This document shows positions 10,646-20,300 of a stretch of DNA of 26,813 nt, in pieces (the stretch's first letter is position 1; each line of letters opens with the position of its first letter). A program made the translations under genes and the position numbers. The notes beneath the pieces were generated by a model that saw only the letters and a list, made by a program, of their open reading frames with translations, searched no databases and was not told the DNA's origin. The stretch comes from Chara braunii (lineage: Eukaryota > Streptophyta > Charophyceae > Charales > Characeae): contig BFEA01000829.1 in NCBI GenBank assembly GCA_003427395.1, forward strand, positions 14,266-41,078. Reading direction: 5' to 3'.

Positions 10646-10699
10646 GGTCCATATCCCGATTAATGTGTGTCATCTTGGCGCAGGGGCCATGCTAATCTT
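10646..10699 (-). pseudogene. U6 snRNA fragment (3' part), minus strand
   Basis: Read on minus this gives AAGATTAGCATGGCCCCTGC, then a close variant of the conserved U6 continuation (ATGACACACA...ATCG) and a GGACC end, covering roughly the second half of U6. U6 is the catalytic spliceosomal snRNA. The 5' stem and ACAGAGA box are absent, so it cannot function. It abuts a second U6 copy head to head. Confidence 0.85.
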
Positions 10700-10700
10700 G

Positions 10701-10788
10701 CCTTTGGGACATTTGTTAAAATTGGAAGGAGAAGATTAGCATGACCCCTGCACATGGATGACACACACAAATTGAGAAACAGTCCCAA
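10701..10788 (+). pseudogene. U6 snRNA pseudogene, plus strand
   Basis: CCTTTGGGACAT matches the U6 5' stem-loop region, followed by TAAAATTGGAA, AGATTAGCATG, CCCCTGC, GGATGACAC, CACAAATTGAGAAA and GTCC, covering nearly all of U6. About seven bases are missing between TTGGAA and GAGAAGATTAGC, which removes the ACAGAGA 5'-splice-site-binding box; the AGC triad is kept. No T-run terminator follows and no TATA or upstream element is evident, so this is a pseudogene. The 35-bp blocks 10665-10699 and 10732-10766 are inverted copies with 30/35 matches. Confidence 0.88.
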
Positions 10789-11063
10789 AAAAGGAAGAGG
10801 AGGAGGATGAGAAAGAAAATGAGTCCCGAGTTGAGAAGGACAAGGAGGAGGAGGGGGAGTAGGATGAGAACTAGAGGAGGACGAGATAGGAGGCGGTGTT
10901 CATGACAACGAGTAGGAGTAGAGGCGTGCTTTTTTTTTTTTTGGGACAATATAGGGGATCTGGACCAGGGATCCGGACCGGTCGGGATATTCCAGAATAT
11001 TCCAGTTTTCCGGAAGTCCGGATGGGCCCGGGAGGTCCGGGGTCCGGTCCGGCGTAGCTATGG

Positions 11064-11224
11064 AATCAATAAAGACATCAAACTTACCAGCAGGTGATGC
11101 GCCCCACCAATAGAAAGGAGCCATGTCTTTGCGAAAGTAAATAAATAAATAAATATTAAATACATAAAATTCATAAATAAATCAATAATACACATGCGAG
11201 GAATTATCCCCTCACAAGGCCACA
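11064..11224. other. Spacer with a possible minus-strand first exon and an AAAT-rich tract
   Basis: On minus, an ATG at 11122-11124 starts MAPFYWWGASPAG, which ends at CTG|GTAAGT, a strong donor-like site. No acceptor in a matching phase was found downstream, so this may be chance. At 11140-11187 lies an (AAAT)n-like AT-rich tract. Confidence 0.25.
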
Positions 11225-12105
11225 GCAGCCGACACCAGAGGGGTCCCCACCAAGCATCATGCCCTCCCTAAGTGAAGACGGGCCTGGGCGCCAGACAGTT
11301 ACCTCGCACCAGTTGGGACCCCACCTATGTGAGCACGACATCACGAGCCTTCCTACTGGGTACTCGGCCTCCAGGCCCAGGCTGCTTGGAGGGCGCGGCA
11401 CTTTCCATATAGGAAAGTGCCCAGCGCCCAGCCATTCATTCTGGATGCAAGCAACCTGGCGGCCATGCTGCTGGATTGCGGCGAGAAGGCTGCTGGGGCG
11501 CTGGCCAGAGGGCGCACGCGGGCGCTAGCGGTGGAGGTGGTGGCGCTGATGGGAGGCAGCGAGCGAGGCAGTCATAGCCGGGCTTGCCTTGCTGTTGCTG
11601 GTGTGGGCAATGGTGGTCTTCGGATAGGATGCGCACACTGTGGAGGAGAAGGAGATGAGAGGAGAGAGAGACAAGAGACATGTACCTGATGTGTATGCGG
11701 CAGTCTGCATTGGCGACTTCTTCACGTGCATTGGTGTTCTACTGGAAGTGTTCCTGGTTGCTCAGTCACTTAGTTGTAGCCTAATATGGGTTCTGAAGTA
11801 GTGGTAGGCTGGACGTTGAGTGTAAAACAAGAAGGGCGACATTGGATACAATGTGGATGGTGGCGATGAGTTCGTTGTATTGCTCTTTTCTGAAGTAGTG
11901 GTAGGCTGGGCGCTGAGTGTCAAACAAGAAGGGCGACATTGGATACAATGTGGATGGTGGCAATGAGTTCGTTGTATTGCTCTTATTTGTCTTGTATCTC
12001 ATAGCATTTTGCTTTCTACTTGGAACTATCTGGTCTTCAATGTGATGTTGCAATTTTTTGGTTTTCTGTCTATCACTCTAACTCATTTTCCTTGCACATA
12101 TTACA
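11225..12105 (+). repeat. Dispersed ~0.9-kb repeat, copy B
   Basis: Diverged copy of the repeat at 8270-9255, with blocks at 11266-11277 (CCCTAAGTGAAG), 11292-11300 (CAGACAGTT), near 11508 (GGGCGCACGCGGGCG), 11681-11690 (GTACCTG), about 12034 (TTCAATGTGA) and 12083-12093 (CATTTTCCTTG). It carries an extra 97-bp tandem duplication absent from copy A. AAATAAAT-type sequence lies on both outer sides, which may reflect target preference. Confidence 0.65.
11791..11984. repeat. 97-bp tandem duplication in repeat copy B
   Basis: Units 11791-11887 and 11888-11984 both start TTCTGAAGTAGTGGTAGGCT and end GTTCGTTGTATTGCTCTT, with only a few substitutions, so the duplication is recent relative to the A/B divergence. 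Confidence 0.93.
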
Positions 12106-12309
12106 TAAATAAATAAATTCCGTTAACTTGCTATGCGTCATTAAATGGCCACCACTATTCCATTTTCGTTGAATTTCTCACTAGTACGTACTACATACTA
12201 GGTTGGTTTCGGTCGAATACAAACGATAAAATCATAGCCATGTAATACTCGGAACTCAGCCATAACCCTCTTGCAGAGCCCCAGAGTAGTAGCATGACAT
12301 ATAAACGAG
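12106..12309. other. Spacer before LINE-2
   Basis: No gene or repeat recognised. It holds the 5' truncation boundary of LINE-2 and AATAAATAAA-type sequence near 12107-12118. Confidence 0.4.
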
Positions 12310-14696
12310 TGTCTCATGGATGACAATACAAACTCGCTAAGCTACTTGGGAGTTAAGATAACGGAAATAGACCCGCATCATTCCATGGCAGCAGAACTGA
12401 TGACCAGGATCCTAGCAAAACTGGGGGCATGGTCAGCGATCTACACCTCGGTGTTCGGGAGAGCGCTCATCTTAAACGCATCCATCTTTTCAATAATGTG
12501 GTACGTAGGGACAATCTGGAGTCCCCTAGCTCAAACGACACCAACACTACGAAGAAAAGCTTCAGCATACCTGTGGACCTGGCATGGAAGCATGTTACGA
12601 AGCCGAAGGAACAAGGAGGCCTAGGCATAATAGATCCATACCAGCAGCTCAAAGCTCTGCAAAAAAAATGGGTAGTCAAATTGATCACCATCAAAAGCTG
12701 CCGTGGGTGCCACTTGCCCTCGACAGAATCAGACAATTGGTGAAGTACACTGCACCAGCCAACATGTCAAGGCTCTTCTGGTTAATGTGCAACAACTGGG
12801 CCAAAGTAGGGAGAGGCCCAAGGGAGCAGACAAGTAATGAGGGCGGAACCAGGACGGGAGCAGACAAGTAACGAGGGCGGAACCAAGACAGACTCCTAGT
12901 GGAAGCAGCTGCTGAAATTATGGAAGGAAATTTTCCCTGCCAAAGTCAGAGAGCCGCGTACTCGAGAGGAGGTTCTTCGCCAACCCCTATTCTGTAACCC
13001 AGTTATAAAGGACACGCAGGGTAAGCCCCTCACTCTCACACAAAAGGATACAAAGTGGGGCACATGGGTAAAACACGGATTCTGGAAGATCAAACATCTT
13101 TGGGCAAAAGATAAGCAGCAATGGAAGACGGTCAGGGAGCTCAGAACATAATTGAAAGGATGCCACAGACTAACCAAGAATCTCAACGGCATACTCATAT
13201 CCATACCTCAGGAGTGGACAACTATGTTGAAAAATAATACTCAATGGGGACTAGGTGACTGGGTTACATGGAAACAAGAAGGGGAACCTGCCGAAGCATT
13301 CCGCATCTGGAGTTAAGAACCAGCAAGGAAGGAGTGGTTGACCACAAACATGTACAACATTATGAACCCAGGAAGTACCACCAGCCTCTTGGACCCGGAC
13401 TCCAAGACCCCGGTCACCATCCAAGCGCAACAAGTATGAAAAGTAAGAGTAGTGGAGACGAAGGACTTCATGATATTTAGCCCAACTACTCCAATAAAAG
13501 ATCTAGAAATTGACCCGGCGGAATGGGCGTGGAATCTCATAGGAGGGAGGTTGAGAATTTTCAGAAGAATCAGCATACTAAAGTACACAACATGAATTGG
13601 CTATTGACTACAAAGACGTCACCACCCTTTGCAAGCCGTACTCACGAAGCAGTGGGAAAACAGAGTGGGAGTCTTCCAGAGCAATTACCAACAATACCAT
13701 GGACAATGATCAATAGGATAAGACTTGGCCGGGCCAGAAACTTGCAGTGGCTAATTGCCCACATCGCCCTGCCGGTAAACGCTTGGCTAAACGAAAAGAA
13801 AAGTCGAGCAAGAAGGGACCCCTCCAACGCCTTGTGTTCAGTTTGCCATCAGGGTTTAGTGGAACACGACCTGCTGGCGTGCCCAAAGGCAGAGAGCCTA
13901 TGGGAAATAGCCAGAATCCTCTGGAAGCAGATGACGCAAAAGCCTTTTCCGCAAGAAAAAAAGACTCTGCTGCTGGGACACAACTGCCCCAGAGACTGGC
14001 CAGCCTTCGAGAAGCAGCTATTTCAACTCATAAGATAGTACACAGTATGAACAATTTGGAAAAGACGCTGCCAGATCACAATAGGGAAGAGGCCGATGCA
14101 CGAACAAGAAGCAGGGGAGGTCCTCCTAAACGTAATGGAAACGGAGGTTTGGGCACAGTGGAAAAGAATACAGCGGCAGATGAGACAGCAACCAGACCAA
14201 GCATAGGATCTGAAAGACAGATTCGACCGCGGAATCCTGGGGAATGGCAAAGTAGAAACTATCCGGGCCACAGGCCTCGTATTTTCGTGGAGACAGAAAG
14301 GATGAGAAAGCCGAAGCAAAGGGAATGAGGAGTAGCAACAATAAGGTTTAGGGTTTAAGGCGAGGATTAGGAGGAAAGAATGAGGGAAAGGAGGAGTAAG
14401 ACAGAGGAGGGTAGAGAAAGACTTAGGGCTTAGTGGCTATTCAAAGGGTAAACGGGGATTTAGACAGAACTTTTCTTCCTTTACTGCCAATTGTTTGTTG
14501 TTAATCCAGTTTCGTTTTCATTCAGGAATAACATGTGAACAGATAGAAGGCAGGAGCACAGAAACCACCCTGCAATACGAGCCTAATCTGGGTAATGGCC
14601 CAGTCTTTCGGGTTGAGATGTGGAGGGATTCCAGGCCTCCTTTTGCTCTTTATATAATGAAACATGCTATTTGTTAAAAAAAAAAAAAAAAAAAAA
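12310..14696 (+). pseudogene. LINE-2: 5'-truncated L1-like ORF2 C-terminal half with poly(A) tail
   Basis: Homologous to LINE-1 ORF2 starting just after the RT active site (SYLGVKI...PHHSMA matches KYLGIRM...PHHSMA). It continues through FGRALILNASIFSIMWYVGT, GGLGIIDP, LRQPLFCNP, LEIDPAEWAWNL and IPW...LQWLIAH to a knuckle CSVC...HDLLAC (CX2CX6HX4C). WTIWKRRC and a GKVETI...LVFSW tail follow, with a stop near 14303. Then comes a ~370-bp 3' UTR and 21 A's (14676-14696). Lesions include a deletion plus frameshift near 12580, a frameshift near 12700, a 34-bp tandem duplication (12824-12891), a stop near 13147 and one near 14037. Truncation at the 5' end plus a 3' A-tail is typical of LINE retrotransposition. 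No clear target duplication was found. Confidence 0.88.
12824..12891. repeat. 34-bp tandem duplication in LINE-2
   Basis: GAGCAGACAAGTAA starts both 12824-12857 and 12858-12891, and the units differ at about three positions. Being 34 bp, it shifts the reading frame. Confidence 0.93.
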
Positions 14697-15879
14697 GAAG
14701 ACGAAATTCAACTGAAGTACTCCTTTCTTCCTCTTCGTTGGTCGGGTAGCAAATAAGCGCTTCCCTAGAGGCCTGTGACAACGTTATGTGGTTCTTTTGG
14801 AGTCTTGTGGCTCTGGCTGCTGAGTACCCCTTAGTCCCTGAGTTGGATTGGAGTTGTGCCAGTCCTTCCATCTGAGATGAAGTCCATGAAGTCCGATACT
14901 TTTCCCCCAACCGACCACCTTCTCGTGAATTTGGCTAGAAGTTCCAGCTGCTTATCCGGATTGCTTTGAATTTGGATCCTGACTTTCTTCCATTGACACA
15001 AAATCTCCACCTCCATTAGTGAGTTGGTTGTATCCCATCCTTTCTCGCATGGAGTATCGGAGCTGTCCAAAGTCTTGCGGCATTTTCCCTTCCACATGAC
15101 CCAGGGTGTCACCTTACAAATTGTCTGACCACACCGCGCAGATATCGGAGCTGTTTGGCTCATTTTTTCTTCTTCTGATATGCATCCAGCTGTTCACCAG
15201 GAGTGCGGCGTTGGTAATGAGCCATTGGATACTTCTTATTTTAACTGGCATATAAATTGTATTTCTTCCATGGTATCTTAGTGAATTGCTCCGCTTATGG
15301 GCCGATTAGTCTCTTCCATCTATCTTTTTTTGCTGGCTCAGGGTCCCCAGTCTGTAATAGCAAGTCTATATCCCATTTTGACAGTGTAGCCTATAATCTG
15401 GATATGATTTTTTATGGTTTTCTCCTTTCCTGGGGGCCAGGCCCACTCACCCGGATCAAACTCCAATTCTTGAATTGCTGTGTCCACTTGGAAGATAGGT
15501 TTTGGCCAAAGGCCCAAGACTCGTATTTTACACACTGTAAATGCGTTAAGGACTATCCTCTGTGGGTCTATATTCTGAATGGAGGGGAACTTGGAGTTGA
15601 CTGAGCTTATCGGAAATGCGGCGTTGACACCTAGGAAATCTGATCCTTCCATTCTGTGAGAAAATTGATAGGCCCTTGTTGGCACCGTGTCTTGGGTCTG
15701 GATTCCCCATTCGCCTGATTTCCATATAAATTCTTCTTTCAGTAACCAAACGATGAAGCGAGCTGACAAGTTCATGCCTGAAGAACTATCTGAGTGATGC
15801 TTAGCGTCCTAAACGCCTTAGCCAACACGACCTCCAAGCCTCTTTTTTCCGTGGGAGATTTCCACCGCATGCCAAAATA
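14697..15879 (-). pseudogene. LINE-3: L1-like ORF2 C-terminal fragment, cut by the assembly gap
   Basis: Minus-strand frames match the LINE C-terminal region. 15775-15338 has EFIWKSGEWGIQ, ELEFDPGEWAW and GYTVKMGYRLA. Then come IPWKKYNLYA and KIRSIQWLIT. The knuckle region reads CAVW where its closest relative here (LINE-5) has CSLC, so the second Cys is Trp (15129-15131). A stop and a probable deletion follow; the conserved PWVMWKGKC and LLAKFTRRWSVGGKV tail are at 15163-14831. LINE-3 and LINE-5 appear to be one subfamily. The upstream RT presumably lies in or beyond the gap. The 3' end abuts the LINE-2 poly(A) tail. Confidence 0.8.
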
Positions 15880-16779
15880 NNNNNNNNNNNNNNNNNNNNN
15901 NNNNNNNNNNNNNNNNNNNNNNNNNNNNNNNNNNNNNNNNNNNNNNNNNNNNNNNNNNNNNNNNNNNNNNNNNNNNNNNNNNNNNNNNNNNNNNNNNNNN
16001 NNNNNNNNNNNNNNNNNNNNNNNNNNNNNNNNNNNNNNNNNNNNNNNNNNNNNNNNNNNNNNNNNNNNNNNNNNNNNNNNNNNNNNNNNNNNNNNNNNNN
16101 NNNNNNNNNNNNNNNNNNNNNNNNNNNNNNNNNNNNNNNNNNNNNNNNNNNNNNNNNNNNNNNNNNNNNNNNNNNNNNNNNNNNNNNNNNNNNNNNNNNN
16201 NNNNNNNNNNNNNNNNNNNNNNNNNNNNNNNNNNNNNNNNNNNNNNNNNNNNNNNNNNNNNNNNNNNNNNNNNNNNNNNNNNNNNNNNNNNNNNNNNNNN
16301 NNNNNNNNNNNNNNNNNNNNNNNNNNNNNNNNNNNNNNNNNNNNNNNNNNNNNNNNNNNNNNNNNNNNNNNNNNNNNNNNNNNNNNNNNNNNNNNNNNNN
16401 NNNNNNNNNNNNNNNNNNNNNNNNNNNNNNNNNNNNNNNNNNNNNNNNNNNNNNNNNNNNNNNNNNNNNNNNNNNNNNNNNNNNNNNNNNNNNNNNNNNN
16501 NNNNNNNNNNNNNNNNNNNNNNNNNNNNNNNNNNNNNNNNNNNNNNNNNNNNNNNNNNNNNNNNNNNNNNNNNNNNNNNNNNNNNNNNNNNNNNNNNNNN
16601 NNNNNNNNNNNNNNNNNNNNNNNNNNNNNNNNNNNNNNNNNNNNNNNNNNNNNNNNNNNNNNNNNNNNNNNNNNNNNNNNNNNNNNNNNNNNNNNNNNNN
16701 NNNNNNNNNNNNNNNNNNNNNNNNNNNNNNNNNNNNNNNNNNNNNNNNNNNNNNNNNNNNNNNNNNNNNNNNNNNNNNN
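15880..16779. other. Assembly gap (900 N)
   Basis: Exactly 900 ambiguous bases, so the true length is unknown. LINE-3 (minus) enters from the left and LINE-4 (plus) leaves on the right. Single N's also occur at 20979 and 24367. Confidence 1.
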
Positions 16780-19700
16780 CCAACCCCAACGAGAGTCAAA
16801 GACGCAAGAGAATCCTTCACGAAACACTTAGACAAGACTATTATCAAAGAATGGGCAGACTATCTGGACAGACCAATACAATCGGAAGAGGTCCTACAAG
16901 CTCTCAAATCCATGAAACCAGGAAAAACGCCGGGCCAAGACGAACTATCAATTTATCAAAGGAATTTTGGATACAATATTGGGACATACTAGGAGTAGAA
17001 TATACAAATTTCCTTGAGAAAGCGTGGCAAGAGGAAAGTATGGGAAAATATCTCAGCACGGGAATAGTATCCCTATTATACAAAAAGGGCGACCCAACGT
17101 ATATAACAAACTATAGACCCATTACCCTCTTAATAGTAGCATACAAGATACTAGCAAAACTACTAGCGAACAGGATCAACACAATCACTAAAAAGTGTTT
17201 CCACATAGATCAAACGGGGTTCATACCAGGAAGATTCATGTTAGACAATGTAATGACTCTAGCAGAATCGGTAAGAACCATCAAAGACAAAAAAATGAAC
17301 GCAGCCATTCTCTTCTTTGACTTCGAGAAAGCATATGATCAGGTGAATTGGGACTTCCTACAACAATGTATGGAAAAAATGGGAGTAGGTCTGATGTTCC
17401 GCAGATGGGTCAGAGTCCTCTACAACGACGCACATGGAGCGGTATGAGTTAACGGCCACATCTCCAATACATATCGTACGTCCAGATCTGTCAGACAAGG
17501 AGACCCGTTTGCAGCCCCCATCTTTCTTTTCATAATGGAGGCAATTGCATCCTTTCTAAGAAAAGACCCATCCATACACAGACTCTCAGAAGAGCACCCA
17601 GGAGGAAACCAACACCCACTAATACCCACCACAATCCTATTTGCAAATGACTTGACCATATTAGTCAGAGCATCTAACTCATCCTTTGAAGCCCTCGCAA
17701 GAACCATGCAGGCATTTTAGTTAGCATCGAAAATGAAAGTCAATTGGCAAAAGACGATAGGTTGGTGGCTGGCAGAGGGAACAATCGATAAACCACCCTC
17801 CTCCCCTGAGGGCCTATTATGGGCTGAATTAAGCGACCCCTTGCGTTTTTTAGGCATACAGGTCTGACCAAGGCACAACGAACAACATGGCAGCCAACCT
17901 CCTAGCTAAAATGATAGACATACTAGGCGACTGGACGAAGGTCCACACCTCCTTATATGGAAGAGCGCAAGTACTCGACGCGTCAATTTTTTCTCTGATG
18001 TGGTACGTAGCAGCCTTCCGGACCCCAGAAGAAGGTGCTCTTAAAGTACTGAAGAGGAAGGCTTCGACCTACCTGTGGAGCAGAAACCCGGCCAGAACCA
18101 ACTTCATCTGTAAAGCAGCCTGGCAACACGTCACAGCCAAGGAACACGAGGGAGGTCTTGGAATCATTGACCCTTCACTGCAAATTAAGGCCTTACAAGC
18201 GAAATGGATCCTTAAACTAATCCCTCGCCCGAGCCTCCCATGGAGGCCACTAGCCCTAGAACGATTTAAACAACTACCAGCCTTCACCTCTCCAAACAAT
18301 ATGGCAGGCTCCTTCTGGCTAACGAGTAAATCATGGGCCATGAAAACAACAAGAACAGAGAGCTCAACATCAAGACTCAATTCACGCTTAATCTTTTGGC
18401 AGGAACAATATAAAGCATGGAAGGAAATCTTCCCGGCAAAGGTCAGAAGACCCACCAACAAAGAAGAAGTACTAAGACAACCCCTCTTCTGCAATCCGGA
18501 CATAGTCAACTCGGAAGGGGTACCCTTCACCCTCACCGCCAAGGATACCAAATGAGGCAACTGGCTCGAAAAAGGAGTATGGCAAATCAAACACATCTGG
18601 AATGACACATCAAGAGAATGGATGACAGAAGCACAACTAAGACAGAAACTAGAACGTTGTCATAACCTGACAAGGAACCTACAAGTAGTACATAACTCGA
18701 TACCGCACGAATGGTCCGAGTTACTACGGAAAGACTTCCTATGGATCCCCGGTGAATGGGCGGTACTCAATGACTCCGAAATACCACTCCAAGCTTTCCA
18801 CTATGAGGACATAGAGGACGACCGATCTAATTGGCTTCGCTTCTCTTCCCACGAAATAAAGAATCCAGGAACAGACTTCTGTAACCTGTCAAACAAACCA
18901 GAATCCCAAGTAGTATTTAAAAGAGACCTGCTAAGGAAAATAAGAGTAGTGGAGCAAGAAAGTGGAGCAAGAATCCCTAACCATCTACCACCCGCTGACC
19001 CCGTTACAGGACCTAGAAGTAGATCCAGCAGAATGGACCTGGAATCTCAGACAAGGAAGGCTAAGACTGAGTCGGAGAACCAACCTATTGGACTATACTA
19101 CGAGACTAGGGTACAGACTGAGGAAAAGGTCGGAACCATCAGTAATAGCCGAAAGATGGTGGAAACACCTAGAAGTGGATCCCAAACACTTGACAGACAT
19201 TCCATGGGGAAAGCTGGCAGCACTCAGACCACCAGGCTTCAGAAGCCTCCAGTGGCTAATCTGGTATCTCGCGGTCCCAACAAACGTATGGCTCAATCCC
19301 AGACGAAGAATGCAAGATAGAAACGCCTTGAAGGAACTATGTGCCAACTGTAGGGAAGAAAAGAAAGAGGACATTCTCCATTGCTTCCTGAGCTGCCAAA
19401 GAGTAAAACAATTATGGCAGCTGGCCGAAGCTGTCTGGCAGAGAGTCACAAACAAAGCATTCCCAGACAACCCCCTGTTTTGGCAAACGGGACAGGGAGA
19501 GCCTGGCTCATGGTCACTCACTGAATCCCTTCTCTGTGGGAGCCTACGAAAAGCCCTTTTATGGAACTATGGAAAAAACGGTGTCAAGAAACCCTGGGCA
19601 AGACACCAATGCACACAAGAGAAGCTTGACCCTCCATCCAAACACAGATAGAAACAGAATACCGCATACAATGGAAAAGGACCAAACTGAAAATGGAAAG

Positions 19701-19896
19701 AGAGGAAGACAAAAGCAATAGAATTATAGAACACAAATTAAGATTTGAAGACCTAGTACTGGCCAACGGAAGGATAGGAAAACTAAAAGGGAAAGAAATC
19801 GTATTCACATTGTGGGAGGACTCCCAGATCTCACAAGAACACACATGTACCCTAGACATTAGAGAGCAAGAAGAGATTACCCTTTCCCACCTCTAA
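16780..19896 (+). pseudogene. LINE-4: L1-like ORF2 (RT to zinc knuckle), inactivated
   Basis: Begins at the gap edge within the region before the RT (EEVLQALKSMKPGKTPGQDE), then a frameshift near 16950. The RT shows LLYKKGDP, NYRPITLL, FIPGRFMLDNVMTL, FDFEKAYDQVNW and RQGDPFAAPIF, but the catalytic FADD box reads FAND (17640-17651), replacing the first active-site Asp with Asn. Downstream are YGRAQVLDASIFSLMWYV, GGLGIIDP, LRQPLFCNP, LEVDPAEWTWNL, IPWGKLAALRPPGFRSLQWL and a knuckle CANCREEKKEDILHCFLSC (CX2CX9HX4C). A tail at 19693-19893 (RFEDLVLANGRIGKLKGKE) matches the LINE-1 C-terminus. Lesions: TGA 17445, TAG 17718, frameshift near 17865, TGA 18553, and a 13-bp tandem duplication (18948-18973) causing a frameshift. 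The endonuclease is not in view. Confidence 0.92.
18948..18973. repeat. 13-bp tandem duplication in LINE-4
   Basis: AGTGGAGCAAGAA is repeated perfectly at 18948-18960 and 18961-18973. The conserved LINE reading passes from the first frame to the second exactly here, so this duplication is the frameshift. Confidence 0.95.
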
Positions 19897-20300
19897 CTAG
19901 CCAAGCACAGGATACGGAAGACAGAGTAACAGCCTACAGAGCAAAAAGTGAAAAACAGGAGTCTACACCAGCACTTCCCTAGCTAGCCAAGTAAAACAGA
20001 CAGCCCCATAGCAGAAAACAGTGGAGGAGGAGCCTAATTTCAATCAAACCCGAAAAGTAAAGAATAGACGACTAGAGAAACCCGAGAGGAAGACACCATA
20101 GAGGGTTTAGGGTTTTAGACCAAAAAGACACAGCAACAGACTTAAAAAGCCAGAAACCGGCAGACCCAGGATAGAGGACAGTTTTGAAGGCTCTAAAAGG
20201 CAGGAGCACACACAAGCCCGGACAGCAGACACTCCTGGAGGAAGGAACCCCCCAAGTTCTGGGGTCTTAGCGAAATCAGCAGAGATCAACAGTTGCAGTT
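19897..20300 (+). other. 3' UTR of LINE-4
   Basis: Non-coding, purine-rich DNA following the LINE-4 C-terminus. It shares landmarks with the LINE-2 3' UTR: a telomere-like GGGTTTAGGGTTTT (20103-20116; LINE-2 14345-14357) and then AAGGCAGGAGCACA (20197-20210; LINE-2 14547-14560). No poly(A) tail is visible, so the right boundary is approximate. Confidence 0.6.

Larger units (their letters stand above)
9919..11063. mobile_element. Putative TIR/foldback DNA element with U6-derived core
   Basis: The ends are inverted repeats: CCATGGCTACG at 9919-9929 and, read on minus, CCATAGCTACG at 11063-11053, with the similarity resuming after a short gap at CCGGACC. Immediately outside both ends is AATCAA (9913-9918 and 11064-11069), a candidate 6-bp target-site duplication. 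Inside each end is a zone dense in the palindrome TCCGGA: five copies in 9930-10120 and three in 10965-11030, plus TCCGGG/T/C variants. Between them lie CT-rich DNA on the left, GA-rich DNA on the right and a U6 palindrome at the centre, so the whole block is a loose inverted repeat. No transposase is visible, so it would be non-autonomous. The superfamily cannot be assigned; 6 bp is not the usual duplication for hAT, Mutator, CACTA or PIF elements. Confidence 0.55.

Noticed and set aside
10179-10739. Long plus- and minus-strand ORFs rich in Ser, Leu, Pro or acidic residues
   Set aside because: They are translations of (TCC)n, (AC)n and flanking low-complexity DNA, are open in several frames at once, and one runs into U6-derived sequence.
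15772-16847. Long open frames across the N block
   Set aside because: They are artefacts of 900 ambiguous bases; only the LINE-3 and LINE-4 edges carry real coding signal.
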